Shown: positions 50,100 through 60,047, numbered from the stretch's first letter. The stretch is 64,000 bases of DNA from Cloacibacterium sp046296655 (GCA_046296655.1 JBKBLE010000001.1:1-64000), one strand, 5' to 3'. Made by a program: numbers and translations. The notes: generated by a model from the letters alone, not told the origin.

Positions 50100-51239
50100 T
50101 TATCTGGTAATTTCTCTACCAATTACTAATCTTTGGATTTCAGAAGTTCCTTCTCCTATGGTGCAAAGTTTAGAATCTCTATAGTATTTTTCCGCTGGGA
50201 AGTCTTTAGTATAGCCATATCCGCCAAAAATCTGAAGAGCGTTGTTCGCAATTCTTACACAAGCTTCTGATGCGTAAAGTTTTGCCATAGCGCCTTCTTT
50301 GGTCATTTTTTGCTTATTATTTTTAAGTTCTGATGCTCTTTGGATGAGTAATTCTGCTGCGTCAATTTCTGTTGCCATATCAGCGAGCATAAAATTTACC
50401 GCTTGGAAATTAGAAATAGATTTCCCGAATTGATGCCTTTCTTGAGCATATTTCAGAGCAGCTTTATATGCACCTCTTGCAATTCCTAAACTCAGTGCTG
50501 CAATAGAAATTCTACCTCCATCAAGAATTTTCATAGCTTGTTTAAAACCATCACCTACTTCTCCTAATCTATGAGAATCTGGAATTCTAACATTGTCAAA
50601 AATCAATTCTGCAGTTTCAGAAGCTCGCATTCCTAATTTATTTTCTTTTTTGCCAGAAGTAAAACCAGGCATTCCTTTTTCTAGAACGAAAGCAGTAGAA
50701 TTGTTAGGCGCTCCTTTTTCGCCAGTTCTGGTCATTACTACGGCAATGTCTCCAGAAATAGCATGGGTAATGAAGTTTTTAGCGCCATTGATAATCCATT
50801 CATCACCATCTTTTACAGCTGTGGTAGACATTCCTCCTGCATCAGAACCTGTATTATGCTCGGTTAAACCCCAAGCTCCAATGACTTGACCACTCGCTAA
50901 TTTTGGCAACCATTTTTTTCTTTGTTCTTCGTTTCCAAATTCATATATATGATTAGTACAAAGTGAATTATGAGCAGCTACAGAAAGACCAATAGAAGGG
51001 TCTACTTGTGAAATTTCATCTAAAATGGTAACGTATTCATGATAGCCCAATCCAGAACCTCCATATTCTTCTGGAATGATGATTCCCATGAATCCCATTT
51101 CGCCTAATTTATGGAATAAATCTACAGGGAAAGTTTGGCTTTCGTCCCATTCCATAATGTGAGGTCTAATGTTTACTTCTGCAAAATCTCTTGCAGTTTC
51201 GGCTATCATTTTGAGATTATTTAATATTTCTGTATTCAT
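50100..51239 (-). CDS. acyl-CoA dehydrogenase
   Basis: An FAD enzyme that makes the first double bond in acyl-CoA degradation, passing electrons to ETF. It is 379 aa from MNTEILNNLKMIAE, chosen because the six upstream residues (MSKQKF) fit no family start. Signature sequences: GIIIPEEYGGSGLGY, GAWGLTEHNTGSDAGGMST, the second signature AKLYASEACVRIANNALQIFGG and the catalytic Glu in RDSKLCTIGEGTSEIQRLVI. It stands alone. Short- or branched-chain preference cannot be read. Confidence 0.95.
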   Translation of the reverse strand: MNTEILNNLKMIAETARDFAEVNIRPHIMEWDESQTFPVDLFHKLGEMGFMGIIIPEEYGGSGLGYHEYVTILDEISQVDPSIGLSVAAHNSLCTNHIYEFGNEEQRKKWLPKLASGQVIGAWGLTEHNTGSDAGGMSTTAVKDGDEWIINGAKNFITHAISGDIAVVMTRTGEKGAPNNSTAFVLEKGMPGFTSGKKENKLGMRASETAELIFDNVRIPDSHRLGEVGDGFKQAMKILDGGRISIAALSLGIARGAYKAALKYAQERHQFGKSISNFQAVNFMLADMATEIDAAELLIQRASELKNNKQKMTKEGAMAKLYASEACVRIANNALQIFGGYGYTKDFPAEKYYRDSKLCTIGEGTSEIQRLVIGREITR

Positions 51240-51396
51240 AAATTTTTGTTTGCTCAAATATAATTGAAAAACTTTAGGCGTAAAAGTATTTTTTTTGAAT
51301 CAAATTTAAAAAAAGAGATATTTATCATGCTAATTTTTAACCTTTTGATATTCAGTTTCAACTCTTATTACTTATTTATTATGTTAAATAATGTAG

Positions 51397-51404
51397 TATC
51401 TTTG
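51397..51404 (+). promoter_or_regulatory. -7 element of the endonuclease gene
   Basis: TATCTTTG fits TAnnTTTG and ends 19 nt before the ATG at 51424. No clear -33 TTG is seen. Confidence 0.5.
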
Positions 51405-51423
51405 CAGACCCTATTAAAACGAA

Positions 51424-53310
51424 ATGAAGAAGTTTTTACTATTTTTATTTATGGTGCCAATGATTTATTTGGCACAAATTCCTGCTGGTTATTATAACGG
51501 AACTGAAGGATTAACTGGATATACACTAAAAAGTAAATTGCATGAAATTATTTCACAAAAAATATTTTCTTACAGGTATAGTCAAATAGGACCACTGTAT
51601 GCTTATACAGATTTAGATAAATATTATGAAAATGACAATACTGTTTTAGATATTTATTCTGAAAAACCAACGGAAGCAGACAGTTTTAATTACGATTTGT
51701 CACAAAATATAGGTTCTGCTACAGCCGAAGGTCAGGGCTGGAATAAAGAACATGGAATGCCTCAAAGCACTTATTACGGAATGTATCCTATGTATTCTGA
51801 TATGCATTATTTAATTCCTGCAGATGCTTATATCAACCAAAGAAGAAGTAATTTTCCTTATGCTAGAAATAATGGCGAAAATATAACATTTACTAATGGT
51901 AGTAAACTAGGGAAATCTACTACACCAGGATATACCAATACGGTTTATGAACCAATAGATGAATTCAAAGGAGATGTGGCGAGATATTTATTATATTTTG
52001 CAGTAAGATACGAAGGTAATCTTAATCTTTATAATCATCAACTTTCTACTATGCCTCTTGATGGAAGCGAAGAAAAAGCTTTTGAAGATTGGTATATCAC
52101 CATGCTTAAGGATTGGAATGCATTAGACCCTGTTTCTCAAAAAGAAAGAGATAGAAATAATGCAGTATTTTCTATTCAAAAAATAAGAAATCCTTTTATA
52201 GACCATCCAGAATGGGTAAATATGATTTGGAGTGAAACACCAGATGCAGTTGCTCCTCAAGCTCCTTCTAATTTGTCGATTTCGCAACTGGGCAAGAATT
52301 TTGTTACCCTTTCGTGGACGCCAAGTTCAGATACAGATGTATTAGGATATAAAGTTTATGTAAATGGAACTTATGTAAAATATTCTAAAACCAATTCGGT
52401 TACCATTGATAGATTATCTCCTTCTACAGCATATAATGTAACTGTAAAAGCCTATGATAAAGGATATTTACTTTCTCCAGATAGTAATCAAGTTTCTGCA
52501 ACTACTTTGTCATCAGATAATTTTGCTAAAGATTTAATGATTACCAAATACATTGAGGGAACTACAAGTAGTACTTCTGATGTTTACAATACTGCTATTG
52601 AAATTACTAATCTTACTGGTCACGATGTGAATTTAGGTAACTATTATTTAAATATAGAATTTAAAAGTTCTACATCTTATTATTTATCAGATCCTTATCA
52701 ATTAGAAGGGAAAATTGCTCACGGTGAAAGTATTGTGATTATTAATCCTAAATCTAATTTTGCAGGAGTAGATGTTAATCAATATAAATTTGTGACCAAT
52801 TCTGCACCATTAACCTTTACGGGAAGTCAATATGTAGAACTTTCTTACGGTACTAAAACCATAAAAACTGCTTCTACCAATAATTATGAAATGTTATTTG
52901 AAACGGTAGATGCTATTGGTTCTAGAGGAATTTCTAATACGAATGCTAATAAATCACTTTACAGAAATGTTAATGTAAATAATCCTAATACTACCTTTAC
53001 TGCTTCTGAATGGACAGAATACGGAATAAATTATGCAACAGGTTTAGGAAGTTTCTTAGCTGCAAATGAACCTGAAAAAGTAGATTTAGCATTTGAAATT
53101 TATCCAAATCCAGTTACTGAAAAGCTTTATGTAACGGGTAAAAATCTTTCTAAAGTTTCAAAAGCTGCTATCTATGATGTTTCGGGAAAATTAATTCAAG
53201 AAATTAATAATCCTTTCAATAATTTTAATAGCATTGATGTTTCAAATTATAAAACAGGTATTTATATTTTAAAAATTGATGAAAATTCTTATAAATTTTT
53301 GAAAAAGTAA
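51424..53310 (+). CDS. secreted endonuclease I family nuclease with T9SS signal
   Basis: 628 aa. The N-terminal signal peptide (MKKFLLFLFMVPMIYLAQ) leads to an endonuclease I domain (about 20-280), with the core WNKEHGMPQSTYYGMYPMYSDMHYLIPAD where the His and Asn act on the phosphodiester. A fibronectin type III domain follows (about 283-360, PQAPSNLSISQLGKNFVTLSW) and then a lamin-tail-like domain (about 365-480). The last 70 residues (FEIYPNPVTEKLYV to TGIYILKIDENS) are a type A sorting signal for type IX secretion, so the enzyme is released or surface-bound. Likely job: using extracellular DNA as a nutrient or breaking NETs or biofilm DNA. Confidence 0.93.
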   Translation: MKKFLLFLFMVPMIYLAQIPAGYYNGTEGLTGYTLKSKLHEIISQKIFSYRYSQIGPLYAYTDLDKYYENDNTVLDIYSEKPTEADSFNYDLSQNIGSATAEGQGWNKEHGMPQSTYYGMYPMYSDMHYLIPADAYINQRRSNFPYARNNGENITFTNGSKLGKSTTPGYTNTVYEPIDEFKGDVARYLLYFAVRYEGNLNLYNHQLSTMPLDGSEEKAFEDWYITMLKDWNALDPVSQKERDRNNAVFSIQKIRNPFIDHPEWVNMIWSETPDAVAPQAPSNLSISQLGKNFVTLSWTPSSDTDVLGYKVYVNGTYVKYSKTNSVTIDRLSPSTAYNVTVKAYDKGYLLSPDSNQVSATTLSSDNFAKDLMITKYIEGTTSSTSDVYNTAIEITNLTGHDVNLGNYYLNIEFKSSTSYYLSDPYQLEGKIAHGESIVIINPKSNFAGVDVNQYKFVTNSAPLTFTGSQYVELSYGTKTIKTASTNNYEMLFETVDAIGSRGISNTNANKSLYRNVNVNNPNTTFTASEWTEYGINYATGLGSFLAANEPEKVDLAFEIYPNPVTEKLYVTGKNLSKVSKAAIYDVSGKLIQEINNPFNNFNSIDVSNYKTGIYILKIDENSYKFLKK

Positions 53311-53322
53311 TTTTGTGATTTC

Positions 53323-54654
53323 CTATTTCAGGTACAATCGCATTTTAGCTTCATCTTCGGGTTTTGCTTTCATTTTTTCAAAAATGGTAGATTCTTTTGG
53401 AAAACTAATTCTGTAATAGATGATTTTATTGGCATAATATCTGAAATAAGGATGGTTTTTCAACCAATCTTCGGGAGCATCTAATAAACTAAACTTTTGA
53501 ACATTCATATTATTTAGCGGAGAGACATTGATAAGTTTCTCCGCTAAATTTTTGTCAATATTATACGTTTCTAAAATCTGACTGCTTTTCACAAAACCAC
53601 CCAGTTTATTTCTAAAACCAATGAAACTTGCAGCAGATTTTTCGTCGAAACCAAATTCTATAAGTTGCTGAAACGTTATTTTATTCAAATCTGTTTTACT
53701 GAAATCAGTAGTTGGTTTAGCCTTTTCAGGAGGGTTTTGAGCTGCATTTTCTGAAGTTTTTTGAGTGTAATTCAATTTAATATAAGGCTTTAATTCATTA
53801 AATTTCTCTTCTGAAATCACAAAACATTTCTTTATGTCTTCCAAAGATTTAAAACTACCTTTCAAATTTCGTTCTCTATAATTTACAATTACAATAGCTT
53901 GTTTTTCGCTAAAACCCAATTTTTGCCAACCATTTGTATCTAAAGTGTTTGGGTCAAATTCGAAATATTGAATTTTCGGTTTTTCGGAAGCTATATTTTG
54001 GTATTTTCTTTCAAAATTTTCGGGTGTTTTTTCTGGAAGAAGCAAGAAAGGAGAGAGTTTTTGGTAATTTTCTGGACTGATGATGAAACATTCTTTAAAT
54101 TTTTCTTTACTCACAAAACTTCCGCCTAAATATTGCTTGTATTTAATGATTGCAGCAGCTTGTTTCTCCGAAAAACCTAGCCTTTCCCAATCTTTTTGAG
54201 AATATTCGTCTGGATTGAATTTACCTTTAATTTGGAGCTTTTTATGCTCAAATTTTGTAAAATTTTCCCTTGGATTACTAGAATTATTTTCGGGTAAAAG
54301 AATGTACGGTTCTAGTTCTGCAAACTTTTCTTCGGAGATAGAATAGCATTTTTTCAGTTGTTCTTTAGAAGTGAAATTTCCGCCTACAATTTCCTTATAT
54401 TTTAAAATGGTTTTCACTTGTTTGGCAGTAAAACCTAAGTTTTCCCATTGTTTTTCATTGAGCTGATTTGGGTCAAATTCTGTAAGAAAAAGTTGAGGTT
54501 CATTGCTATTTGTAAAATGAATTTCAGGGAATTTTGTTTCTTGTTTTTCTTTGTAAACAAGATAACTTAACTGAAATATAACAATGAAAATTCCGAGAAA
54601 AGAGAGAGCATAGAATTGTTTTTTTCTTATTTCAAAAGGTAATTTGGGTTTCAT
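53323..54654 (-). CDS. helix-hairpin-helix repeat protein
   Basis: 443 aa with an N-terminal membrane segment (FYALSFLGIFIVIFQLSYLVY). The exported part carries about four ComEA-like helix-hairpin-helix modules of some 65 residues. Each repeats F-(D/N)-P-(N/D) at its start, LGF(S/T)xKQAxxIxxYK in the middle and KCFxISxEKFxxLxPYI at its end. HhH domains usually bind DNA, so a role in DNA uptake is possible, but a structural role is equally open. I chose MKPKLPFEIRKKQF (54654) over the longer MGKSNT start. It is convergent with the secreted endonuclease; the pair may act on external DNA. Confidence 0.85.
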   Translation of the reverse strand: MKPKLPFEIRKKQFYALSFLGIFIVIFQLSYLVYKEKQETKFPEIHFTNSNEPQLFLTEFDPNQLNEKQWENLGFTAKQVKTILKYKEIVGGNFTSKEQLKKCYSISEEKFAELEPYILLPENNSSNPRENFTKFEHKKLQIKGKFNPDEYSQKDWERLGFSEKQAAAIIKYKQYLGGSFVSKEKFKECFIISPENYQKLSPFLLLPEKTPENFERKYQNIASEKPKIQYFEFDPNTLDTNGWQKLGFSEKQAIVIVNYRERNLKGSFKSLEDIKKCFVISEEKFNELKPYIKLNYTQKTSENAAQNPPEKAKPTTDFSKTDLNKITFQQLIEFGFDEKSAASFIGFRNKLGGFVKSSQILETYNIDKNLAEKLINVSPLNNMNVQKFSLLDAPEDWLKNHPYFRYYANKIIYYRISFPKESTIFEKMKAKPEDEAKMRLYLK

Positions 54655-54706
54655 GGTGTTTGATTTACCCAAATATAGGAATTTTTAGAAAAACTAAATG
54701 AAATTT

Positions 54707-55054
54707 TTAAACGGCTTCGTCTCTATCTAATAAAGAATTTTTGAGTTTCAAAAGTTCAGATTTTACAAATTCTAAACGGTCTAAAACTTCTACCGTTTCA
54801 TTGATTTTTTGATTGGTAGTGAGCGCAATTCTCGCACCGTCTAAAGTATAGCCTTTTTCTTTTACGAGATGATAAATGATTTTAAGATTTTTGATGTCTT
54901 CTGGAGTAAAATAACGGTTTCCTTTTTTGTTTTTCTTAGGTTTTATGATAGGAAATTCTTGCTCCCAATATCTGATTAAGGAAGCATTTACACCGAAAGC
55001 TTTTGAAACTTCTCCTATAGAATAGTATAATTTGTCTGGTAAATTGAGTTTCAT
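54707..55054 (-). CDS. MerR-family transcriptional regulator
   Basis: 115 aa. The winged-helix DNA-binding domain is MKLNLPDKLYYSIGEVSKAFGVNASLIRYWEQEFPIIKPKKNKKGNRYFTPEDIKNLKIIYHLVKEKGYTLDGARIAL. A short dimerisation coiled coil follows. No ligand-binding Cys set is present, so the signal is unknown. It is divergent from the SMP-30 gene and upstream of the HhH gene. Confidence 0.92.
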   Translation of the reverse strand: MKLNLPDKLYYSIGEVSKAFGVNASLIRYWEQEFPIIKPKKNKKGNRYFTPEDIKNLKIIYHLVKEKGYTLDGARIALTTNQKINETVEVLDRLEFVKSELLKLKNSLLDRDEAV

Positions 55055-55137
55055 AGTCTATAAAATCGAAATTCAAAGATAGAAATTTTTTTGTTTTAAA
55101 GCGCTATCGTAACTTGCCAATAAATTTATATCTCATC

Positions 55138-56038
55138 ATGTTTAAAAAAATCACTGCACTTTTCTTCGCCTTCTTACTGATTGTAAATTGTACTTCAAAA
55201 AAATCCATAATATCAAATGATTTGGTTCAAAAAAATGCAGAAATAGAGCTTGTTTCCAGCCAATTTAGCTTCACGGAAGGTCCAGCTGCTGATGCGTTTG
55301 GAAATGTTTATTTTACAGACCAACCGAATGATAAAATTTACGTTTGGAACTGGAGAACCAATCAAATTGAAGAATTTCTAGATAAAACAGGAAGAGCTAA
55401 CGGAACTTTTTTTGACCAAAAAGGATATTTACTGACGTGTTCTGATGAAAACGGAGAAATTTGGAAAATCAACGAAGATGGAGTAGCAGAAGTGTTAACC
55501 ACCAGTTTTGAAGGCAAAAGATTAAATGGTCCTAATGATTTATGGGTGGATGAAAACAACGGAATTTACTTTACAGACCCTTTATATGTGAGAGATTATT
55601 GGAAAAATTTCAAACAAGAAATTCAAGAAAAAAAACTTGTATTACAGAAATTCTGATGGTAAAATTATCAAATTAGATACTTTTACTCAACCGAATGGAA
55701 TTGTAGGAAGTCAGAAATTGAAAAAATTATACGTTTCTGATATTGATGCTCATAAAACTTATGTGTATGACATTCAAGGAGATGGGAAATTGACAAATAA
55801 AAAATTATTTTGCAATTTAGGTTCAGATGGAATGACTTTAGATAATCTCGGAAACCTTTATTTAACTGGAAAAGGAGTAACTGTTTTTGATAAAAATGGA
55901 ACTAAAATTTTAAATATTGCAGTACCAGAAAATTGGACGGCAAATGTAACTTTCGGTGGCGAAAATTTCTCTACTCTGTTTATAACTGCTTCTAAATCAG
56001 TTTACACGCTAAAAATGAATGTTTCAGGAATTAAATAA
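55138..56038 (+). pseudogene. SMP-30/gluconolactonase-like lipoprotein, frameshifted
   Basis: The N-terminal half from ATG 55138 (MFKKITALFFAFLLIVNCTSK, lipobox Cys, then EGPAADAFGNVYFTDQPNDKIYVW) is followed by VNGPNDLWVDENNG-like RLNGPNDLWVDENNGIYFTDPLYVRDYWK. After the run of eight A at 55628-55635 the frame is lost and stops at 55656. Removing one A gives IQEKNLYYRNSDG, which joins smoothly to the second half ending at 56038. So one extra A explains the break. The beta-propeller with the metal-binding Glu, Asn and Asp sites is otherwise complete. It could be a real loss, a phase-variable run or a sequencing error. Confidence 0.88.
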
Positions 56039-56050
56039 AAAACGAAATAA

Positions 56051-56080
56051 AAATGCCAAAGAAATTTATCTTTGGCATTT
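56051..56080. terminator. bidirectional terminator
   Basis: An 11-bp stem (56051-56061 with 56070-56080) lies between two convergent genes. Confidence 0.75.
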
Positions 56081-56083
56081 ATT

Positions 56084-57391
56084 TTAATAAGCGATTTCCA
56101 TTTTTATTTTCTTGCCTTTTAGCTTTTCGTTGGCAAGTTTTTTAAGAACATCCTTTACTTTATTCCTCGCAACTGCAACGTAAGAAGTGGTGTCTTTAAC
56201 TTCAATGATGCCAATATCATCTTTAGACAATTCTCCTTTTTTGATGAGGTAACCTACAATATCAACTTTGTTTACTTTGTCTTTTTTCCCTGCGCTTATA
56301 TAAATGGTTTGGAAAGGTGTTTTTGCAGGAATTCTGTAATTTTCAGTAATGTTTTCTTCTGGCGTATTGCCTTTAATGAAAGGGAAATTTTCTTCCTCAG
56401 TCATAATTAAGTAAGCAAAACCTTTGGCGTGCATTCTTGCAGTTCTTCCGTTTCTGTGGATAAAAGCGTCTTCTTTTGGAGGTAATTGATAGTGAACGAT
56501 AGACTCTACTTCTGGAATGTCTAAACCTCTGGAAGCCAAATCTGTAGTAATTAAAATTCGGGTAGAATCGTTTCTAAATTTCAACAAAGCACGTTCTCTT
56601 TCGTCTTGTTCCATACCACCGTGAAACGTTTCTCTATCGATACCTTTTTCCCTTAAAAGTTCAGAAATTCTATCCACTGCATCTCTGTGATTGCAGAAAA
56701 TAAGTGTTCTTTTGTTCCCGATTTTGCAAATGAGTTTAAAAAGTGTTTCCAGTTTTTCTTCTGGAATCGTCATCACTTTTTTTAGCTGAATATTAGGTTT
56801 TGCTTTACCTAATTTCAAAAAATTGAGGGTTTTTTCGTTGTCTAATCCTACAAATTTCGGGATATTATCCATCGCAGTTGCAGAAGTAAGAAAACGCTGA
56901 GAAATATTTTTTAAAGAGCTGATAATGAAATTCATATCTTCTTCAAAGCCTAATTCTAAAGCTTTGTCGAATTCATCTAAAACCAAAGTTTTAATGGTTT
57001 TCGGCTCGAAATTATTATTTTTGAGGTGATAAGCAATTCTTCCTGGTGTCCCAATTAAAACAGCAGGAGCCTGGGTAAGATTATTGATTTCAATTTTTTT
57101 ATCGTGACCGCCGTAGCAAATAGTTACCTTAAAATCGGTTCCCATATTTTTGAAAACTTGTTCTATTTGCAGTGCCAATTCTCTTGCCGGAACCAGAATA
57201 ATCGCTTGAATTCCCGAAATATCTTTTTGTAAATTTCTAAGTACTGGAAACAGAAACGCGAGCGTTTTTCCCGAACCTGTTGGGGAAAGTAAAATGATAT
57301 CTTGTTCGTTTTCAGATGATTGAAAGGTAGATTTCTGCATTTGATTCATTTCTTGAATCTGCAGTTTTTCATAAATTGGTTGTAATTCCAT
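56084..57391 (-). CDS. DEAD-box RNA helicase (DbpA-like)
   Basis: An ATP-dependent RNA helicase, 435 aa. Motifs are in order: Q motif near 10-20, SPTGSGKTLAFLFP (motif I), PARELALQ, VLDEFDKALELGF (DEFD in place of DEAD), TSATA, and the C-terminal RecA domain with RILITTDLASRGLD and HRNGRTARM. The last about 75 residues (IYISAGKKDKVNKVDIVGYLIKKG to VAVARNKVKDVL) form a DbpA-type RNA-binding domain that recognises 23S rRNA hairpin 92, pointing to 50S assembly. The DEFD variant keeps the ATPase acidic residues. Confidence 0.92.
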   Translation of the reverse strand: MELQPIYEKLQIQEMNQMQKSTFQSSENEQDIILLSPTGSGKTLAFLFPVLRNLQKDISGIQAIILVPARELALQIEQVFKNMGTDFKVTICYGGHDKKIEINNLTQAPAVLIGTPGRIAYHLKNNNFEPKTIKTLVLDEFDKALELGFEEDMNFIISSLKNISQRFLTSATAMDNIPKFVGLDNEKTLNFLKLGKAKPNIQLKKVMTIPEEKLETLFKLICKIGNKRTLIFCNHRDAVDRISELLREKGIDRETFHGGMEQDERERALLKFRNDSTRILITTDLASRGLDIPEVESIVHYQLPPKEDAFIHRNGRTARMHAKGFAYLIMTEEENFPFIKGNTPEENITENYRIPAKTPFQTIYISAGKKDKVNKVDIVGYLIKKGELSKDDIGIIEVKDTTSYVAVARNKVKDVLKKLANEKLKGKKIKMEIAY

Positions 57392-57512
57392 TTTGCAAAT
57401 TTAAGGTAAAGGTTTGGGTTTATCAGAAACTTATTGATAATGCCTTAAATTAAGGTCTTGATTTAGTATTTTAAATTGAATAATTCTTTGAAAATTAGCA
57501 GAAAAAGCCATT

Positions 57513-57542
57513 GCTATTTTGTAAAAAGTTTGTATTTTTGCA
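57513..57542 (+). promoter_or_regulatory. rpsA promoter
   Basis: TTG (57513-57515), 19 nt, then TATTTTTG (57535-57542). This is the consensus spacing. About 110 nt of leader follows to the ATG at 57660, beginning with a small hairpin (57545-57556). Confidence 0.7.
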
Positions 57543-57659
57543 CCACTTTTGTGGAAGTAAGTTTTGGCGAAGTAAAACATTAGTAATTAACATCTTCCGT
57601 ATTTTTTAGAATCCACATTATGCCAAAGCTAAAAAAGAAGGAATACAAATTTTTTTATT

Positions 57660-59438
57660 ATGTCTGAATTGACAAACCAAGAAGCATTATTAAATGCAAA
57701 CGTAGCACCAGAACAATTTGATTGGGATTCTTTTGAATCAGGTCTTGACGCTGATGCAAGAAAAGAAAAAAATGATTTAGAAGAAATCTACAAAGGTTCT
57801 CTTAATGATCTTTCTGAAACTGATGTAATCATCGGTAAAGTAGTAAGATTAACTGATAAAGAAGCGATTGTAGATATCAATTTCAAATCAGAAGGTGTAA
57901 TTTCTCTTAACGAATTCCGTTACAACCAAGGTCTTAAAGTAGGTGATGAAGTAGAAGTAATGGTAGACAGAAGAGAAGATAAATCTGGTCAATTACAATT
58001 ATCTCACAAAAAAGCTAGAATGCTTAAAGCTTGGGATAGAGTAAATGAATACCATGAGTCTGGAGAAATCGTAAACGGTTTCGTAAAATCTAGAACTAAA
58101 GGTGGTATGATTGTAGATGTTTTCGGTATCGAAGCATTCTTACCAGGTTCTCAAATTGATGTTAAACCAATCAAAGATTACGATCAATTCGTAGGTAAAA
58201 CTATGGAATTCAAAGTGGTGAAAATCAACCCTGAGTTCAAAAACGTAGTAGTATCTCACAAAGCGTTAATCGAAGCTGATATCGAAGGTCAGAAAAAAGA
58301 AATCATCGCTCAATTAGAGAAAGGTCAAGTTCTTGAAGGAACAGTTAAGAACATTACTTCTTACGGTGTATTCATCGATTTAGGAGGTGTAGATGGTCTT
58401 ATCCACATTACAGATCTTTCTTGGTCTAGAGTTAACCATCCATCAGAAATCCTTTCAGACGGACAAGTGGTGAAAGTGGTTATCCTTGATTTCGATGATG
58501 AGAAAACTAGAATCCAACTAGGTATGAAGCAATTAGAAGCACACCCTTGGGATGCTTTAGATGCTAACCTAAAAGTTGGTGACAAAGTAAAAGGAAAAGT
58601 AGTTGTTCTTGCTGACTATGGTGCATTCGTAGAAATTGCTCCAGGTGTAGAAGGTCTTATCCACGTTTCTGAAATGTCTTGGTCTACTCACTTAAGATCT
58701 GCTGGTGATTTCGTGAAAATTGGTGACGAAGTAGAAGCTGTAGTTCTTACTTTAGATAGAGAAGAAAGAAAAATTTCTTTAGGAATTAAGCAATTAACTC
58801 CAGATCCATGGGCTGATATCCAAACTAAATATCCAGTGGGTTCTCAACACGTTGGTACTGTAAGAAACTTCACTAACTTTGGTGTATTCGTAGAACTAGA
58901 AGAAGGAATTGATGGTCTTATCTATATTTCTGATCTTTCTTGGACTAAGAAAATCAAGCATCCATCTGAGTTCTGTGCTGTAGGTGATAAACTAGACGTA
59001 ATCGTTCTAGAATTAGATACTGAAGCTAGAAGACTTTCTTTAGGTCACAAACAATTAACTGAAAATCCTTGGGATAAATTCGAAACTAAATATGCAGAAG
59101 GAACTGTTCACTCAGGAAAAGCTATAGACGTTTTCGATAAAGGTGCTCAAGTTCAGTTCGAAGATGCTGAAGTAGAAGCTTTCGCTCCTTCTAGATTATT
59201 AGAAAAAGAAGATGGTTCTAAAATCAAAAAAGGTGAAACTGCTGATTTCAAAGTAATCGAGTTCAACAAAGAATTCAAAAGAGTAGTAGTATCTCACACT
59301 GGTATCTTCAGAGATGAAGAGAAAAAAGCTGCAAAAGAAGCTAAACCAGCTGCTAGTTCTTCTAACGAAGAAAAATCTACACTTGGTGATATCGATGCTT
59401 TAGCAGAATTAAAGAAAAGAATGGAAGAAGGTAAATAA
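57660..59438 (+). CDS. rpsA: 30S ribosomal protein S1
   Basis: Binds mRNA and the 30S subunit. It is 592 aa. Six S1 (OB-fold) repeats can be traced at about 55-120, 137-203, 221-289, 306-374, 391-460 and 476-544. The clearest are LEGTVKNITSYGVFIDLGGVDGLIHITDLSWSR and VKGKVVVLADYGAFVEIAPGVEGLIHVSEMSW. A charged C-terminal tail follows. Because Bacteroidetes messages lack Shine-Dalgarno sequences, S1 is likely important for start selection here. Codon use is strongly biased, as for highly expressed genes. Confidence 0.97.
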   Translation: MSELTNQEALLNANVAPEQFDWDSFESGLDADARKEKNDLEEIYKGSLNDLSETDVIIGKVVRLTDKEAIVDINFKSEGVISLNEFRYNQGLKVGDEVEVMVDRREDKSGQLQLSHKKARMLKAWDRVNEYHESGEIVNGFVKSRTKGGMIVDVFGIEAFLPGSQIDVKPIKDYDQFVGKTMEFKVVKINPEFKNVVVSHKALIEADIEGQKKEIIAQLEKGQVLEGTVKNITSYGVFIDLGGVDGLIHITDLSWSRVNHPSEILSDGQVVKVVILDFDDEKTRIQLGMKQLEAHPWDALDANLKVGDKVKGKVVVLADYGAFVEIAPGVEGLIHVSEMSWSTHLRSAGDFVKIGDEVEAVVLTLDREERKISLGIKQLTPDPWADIQTKYPVGSQHVGTVRNFTNFGVFVELEEGIDGLIYISDLSWTKKIKHPSEFCAVGDKLDVIVLELDTEARRLSLGHKQLTENPWDKFETKYAEGTVHSGKAIDVFDKGAQVQFEDAEVEAFAPSRLLEKEDGSKIKKGETADFKVIEFNKEFKRVVVSHTGIFRDEEKKAAKEAKPAASSSNEEKSTLGDIDALAELKKRMEEGK

Positions 59439-59462
59439 TCTTCCTGAGATTTCATAAATTTT

Positions 59463-59496
59463 AAACCGTCTCATTTTATAAATGAGGCGGTTTTTT
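59463..59496 (+). terminator. terminator after rpsA
   Basis: A 14-bp stem (59463-59476 with 59480-59493) with one G-U pair and T-residues after it. Confidence 0.85.
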
Positions 59497-59569
59497 ATTT
59501 TTAATCTATAACTTATTGATTTACTTATTATTGATTTATGTTTTTATCAATAAAAATTGCAAAAAATAT

Positions 59570-59600
59570 TTGCTTGTTTCAAAGAAAATTAATAATTTTG
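59570..59600 (+). promoter_or_regulatory. rplS promoter
   Basis: TTG (59570-59572), 20 nt, then TAATTTTG (59593-59600). Confidence 0.65.
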
Positions 59601-59609
59601 CAACCTGTT

Positions 59610-59655
59610 AATCAACCTCTGACGAAAGCCGTGAACGTTGTTTAGCTTTCCAAAA
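59610..59655 (+). promoter_or_regulatory. 5' leader hairpin of rplS
   Basis: GAAAGC (59624-59629) pairs with GCTTTC (59645-59650) around a 15-nt loop, within a 70-nt leader. An L19 leader RNA motif has been described for Flavobacteria as far as I remember; this could be an example. Confidence 0.45.
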
Positions 59656-59671
59656 ATTATTTTTATAAAAA

Positions 59672-60025
59672 ATGGATTTATTAAAGTACGTACAAGACAA
59701 GTACATTGCTAAAAAAGAATTCCCAGAATTCAAAGCTGGTGATACCATTACTGTGTATTACGAAATTAAAGAAGGTAACAAAACGAGAACTCAGTTCTTC
59801 AAAGGAGTTGTAATTCAACTAAGAGGAACAGGTGCTACTAAAACTTTCACCATCAGAAAAATGAGCGGTGATGTAGGTGTAGAAAGAGTTTTCCCAATCA
59901 ACATGCCTGCTTTACAAAAAATTGAAGTAGATAGAAGAGGAAAAGTTAGAAGATCTAGAATTTTCTACTTCAGAGATCTTAGAGGTAAGAGAGCAAGAAT
60001 CAAAGATGCTGCTTACAAAAAGTAA
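59672..60025 (+). CDS. rplS: 50S ribosomal protein L19
   Basis: 117 aa ribosomal protein at the subunit interface. It is recognisable by FKAGDTITVYYEIKEGNKTRTQFFKGVVIQLRG and GVERVFPINMPALQKIEVDRRGKVRRSRIFYFRDLRGKRARIKD. It is monocistronic, with its own promoter and terminator. Confidence 0.98.
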   Translation: MDLLKYVQDKYIAKKEFPEFKAGDTITVYYEIKEGNKTRTQFFKGVVIQLRGTGATKTFTIRKMSGDVGVERVFPINMPALQKIEVDRRGKVRRSRIFYFRDLRGKRARIKDAAYKK

Positions 60026-60047
60026 TCACCTCTCTAGAAAAAAGAAT

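Noticed and set aside
51264..51497. 77-aa ORF upstream of the endonuclease gene
   Set aside because: It crosses the endonuclease promoter and start in another frame.
55628..55656. programmed ribosomal frameshift in the SMP-30 gene
   Set aside because: No downstream structure is evident, and the family is not known to use frameshifting. A simple indel is the better explanation.
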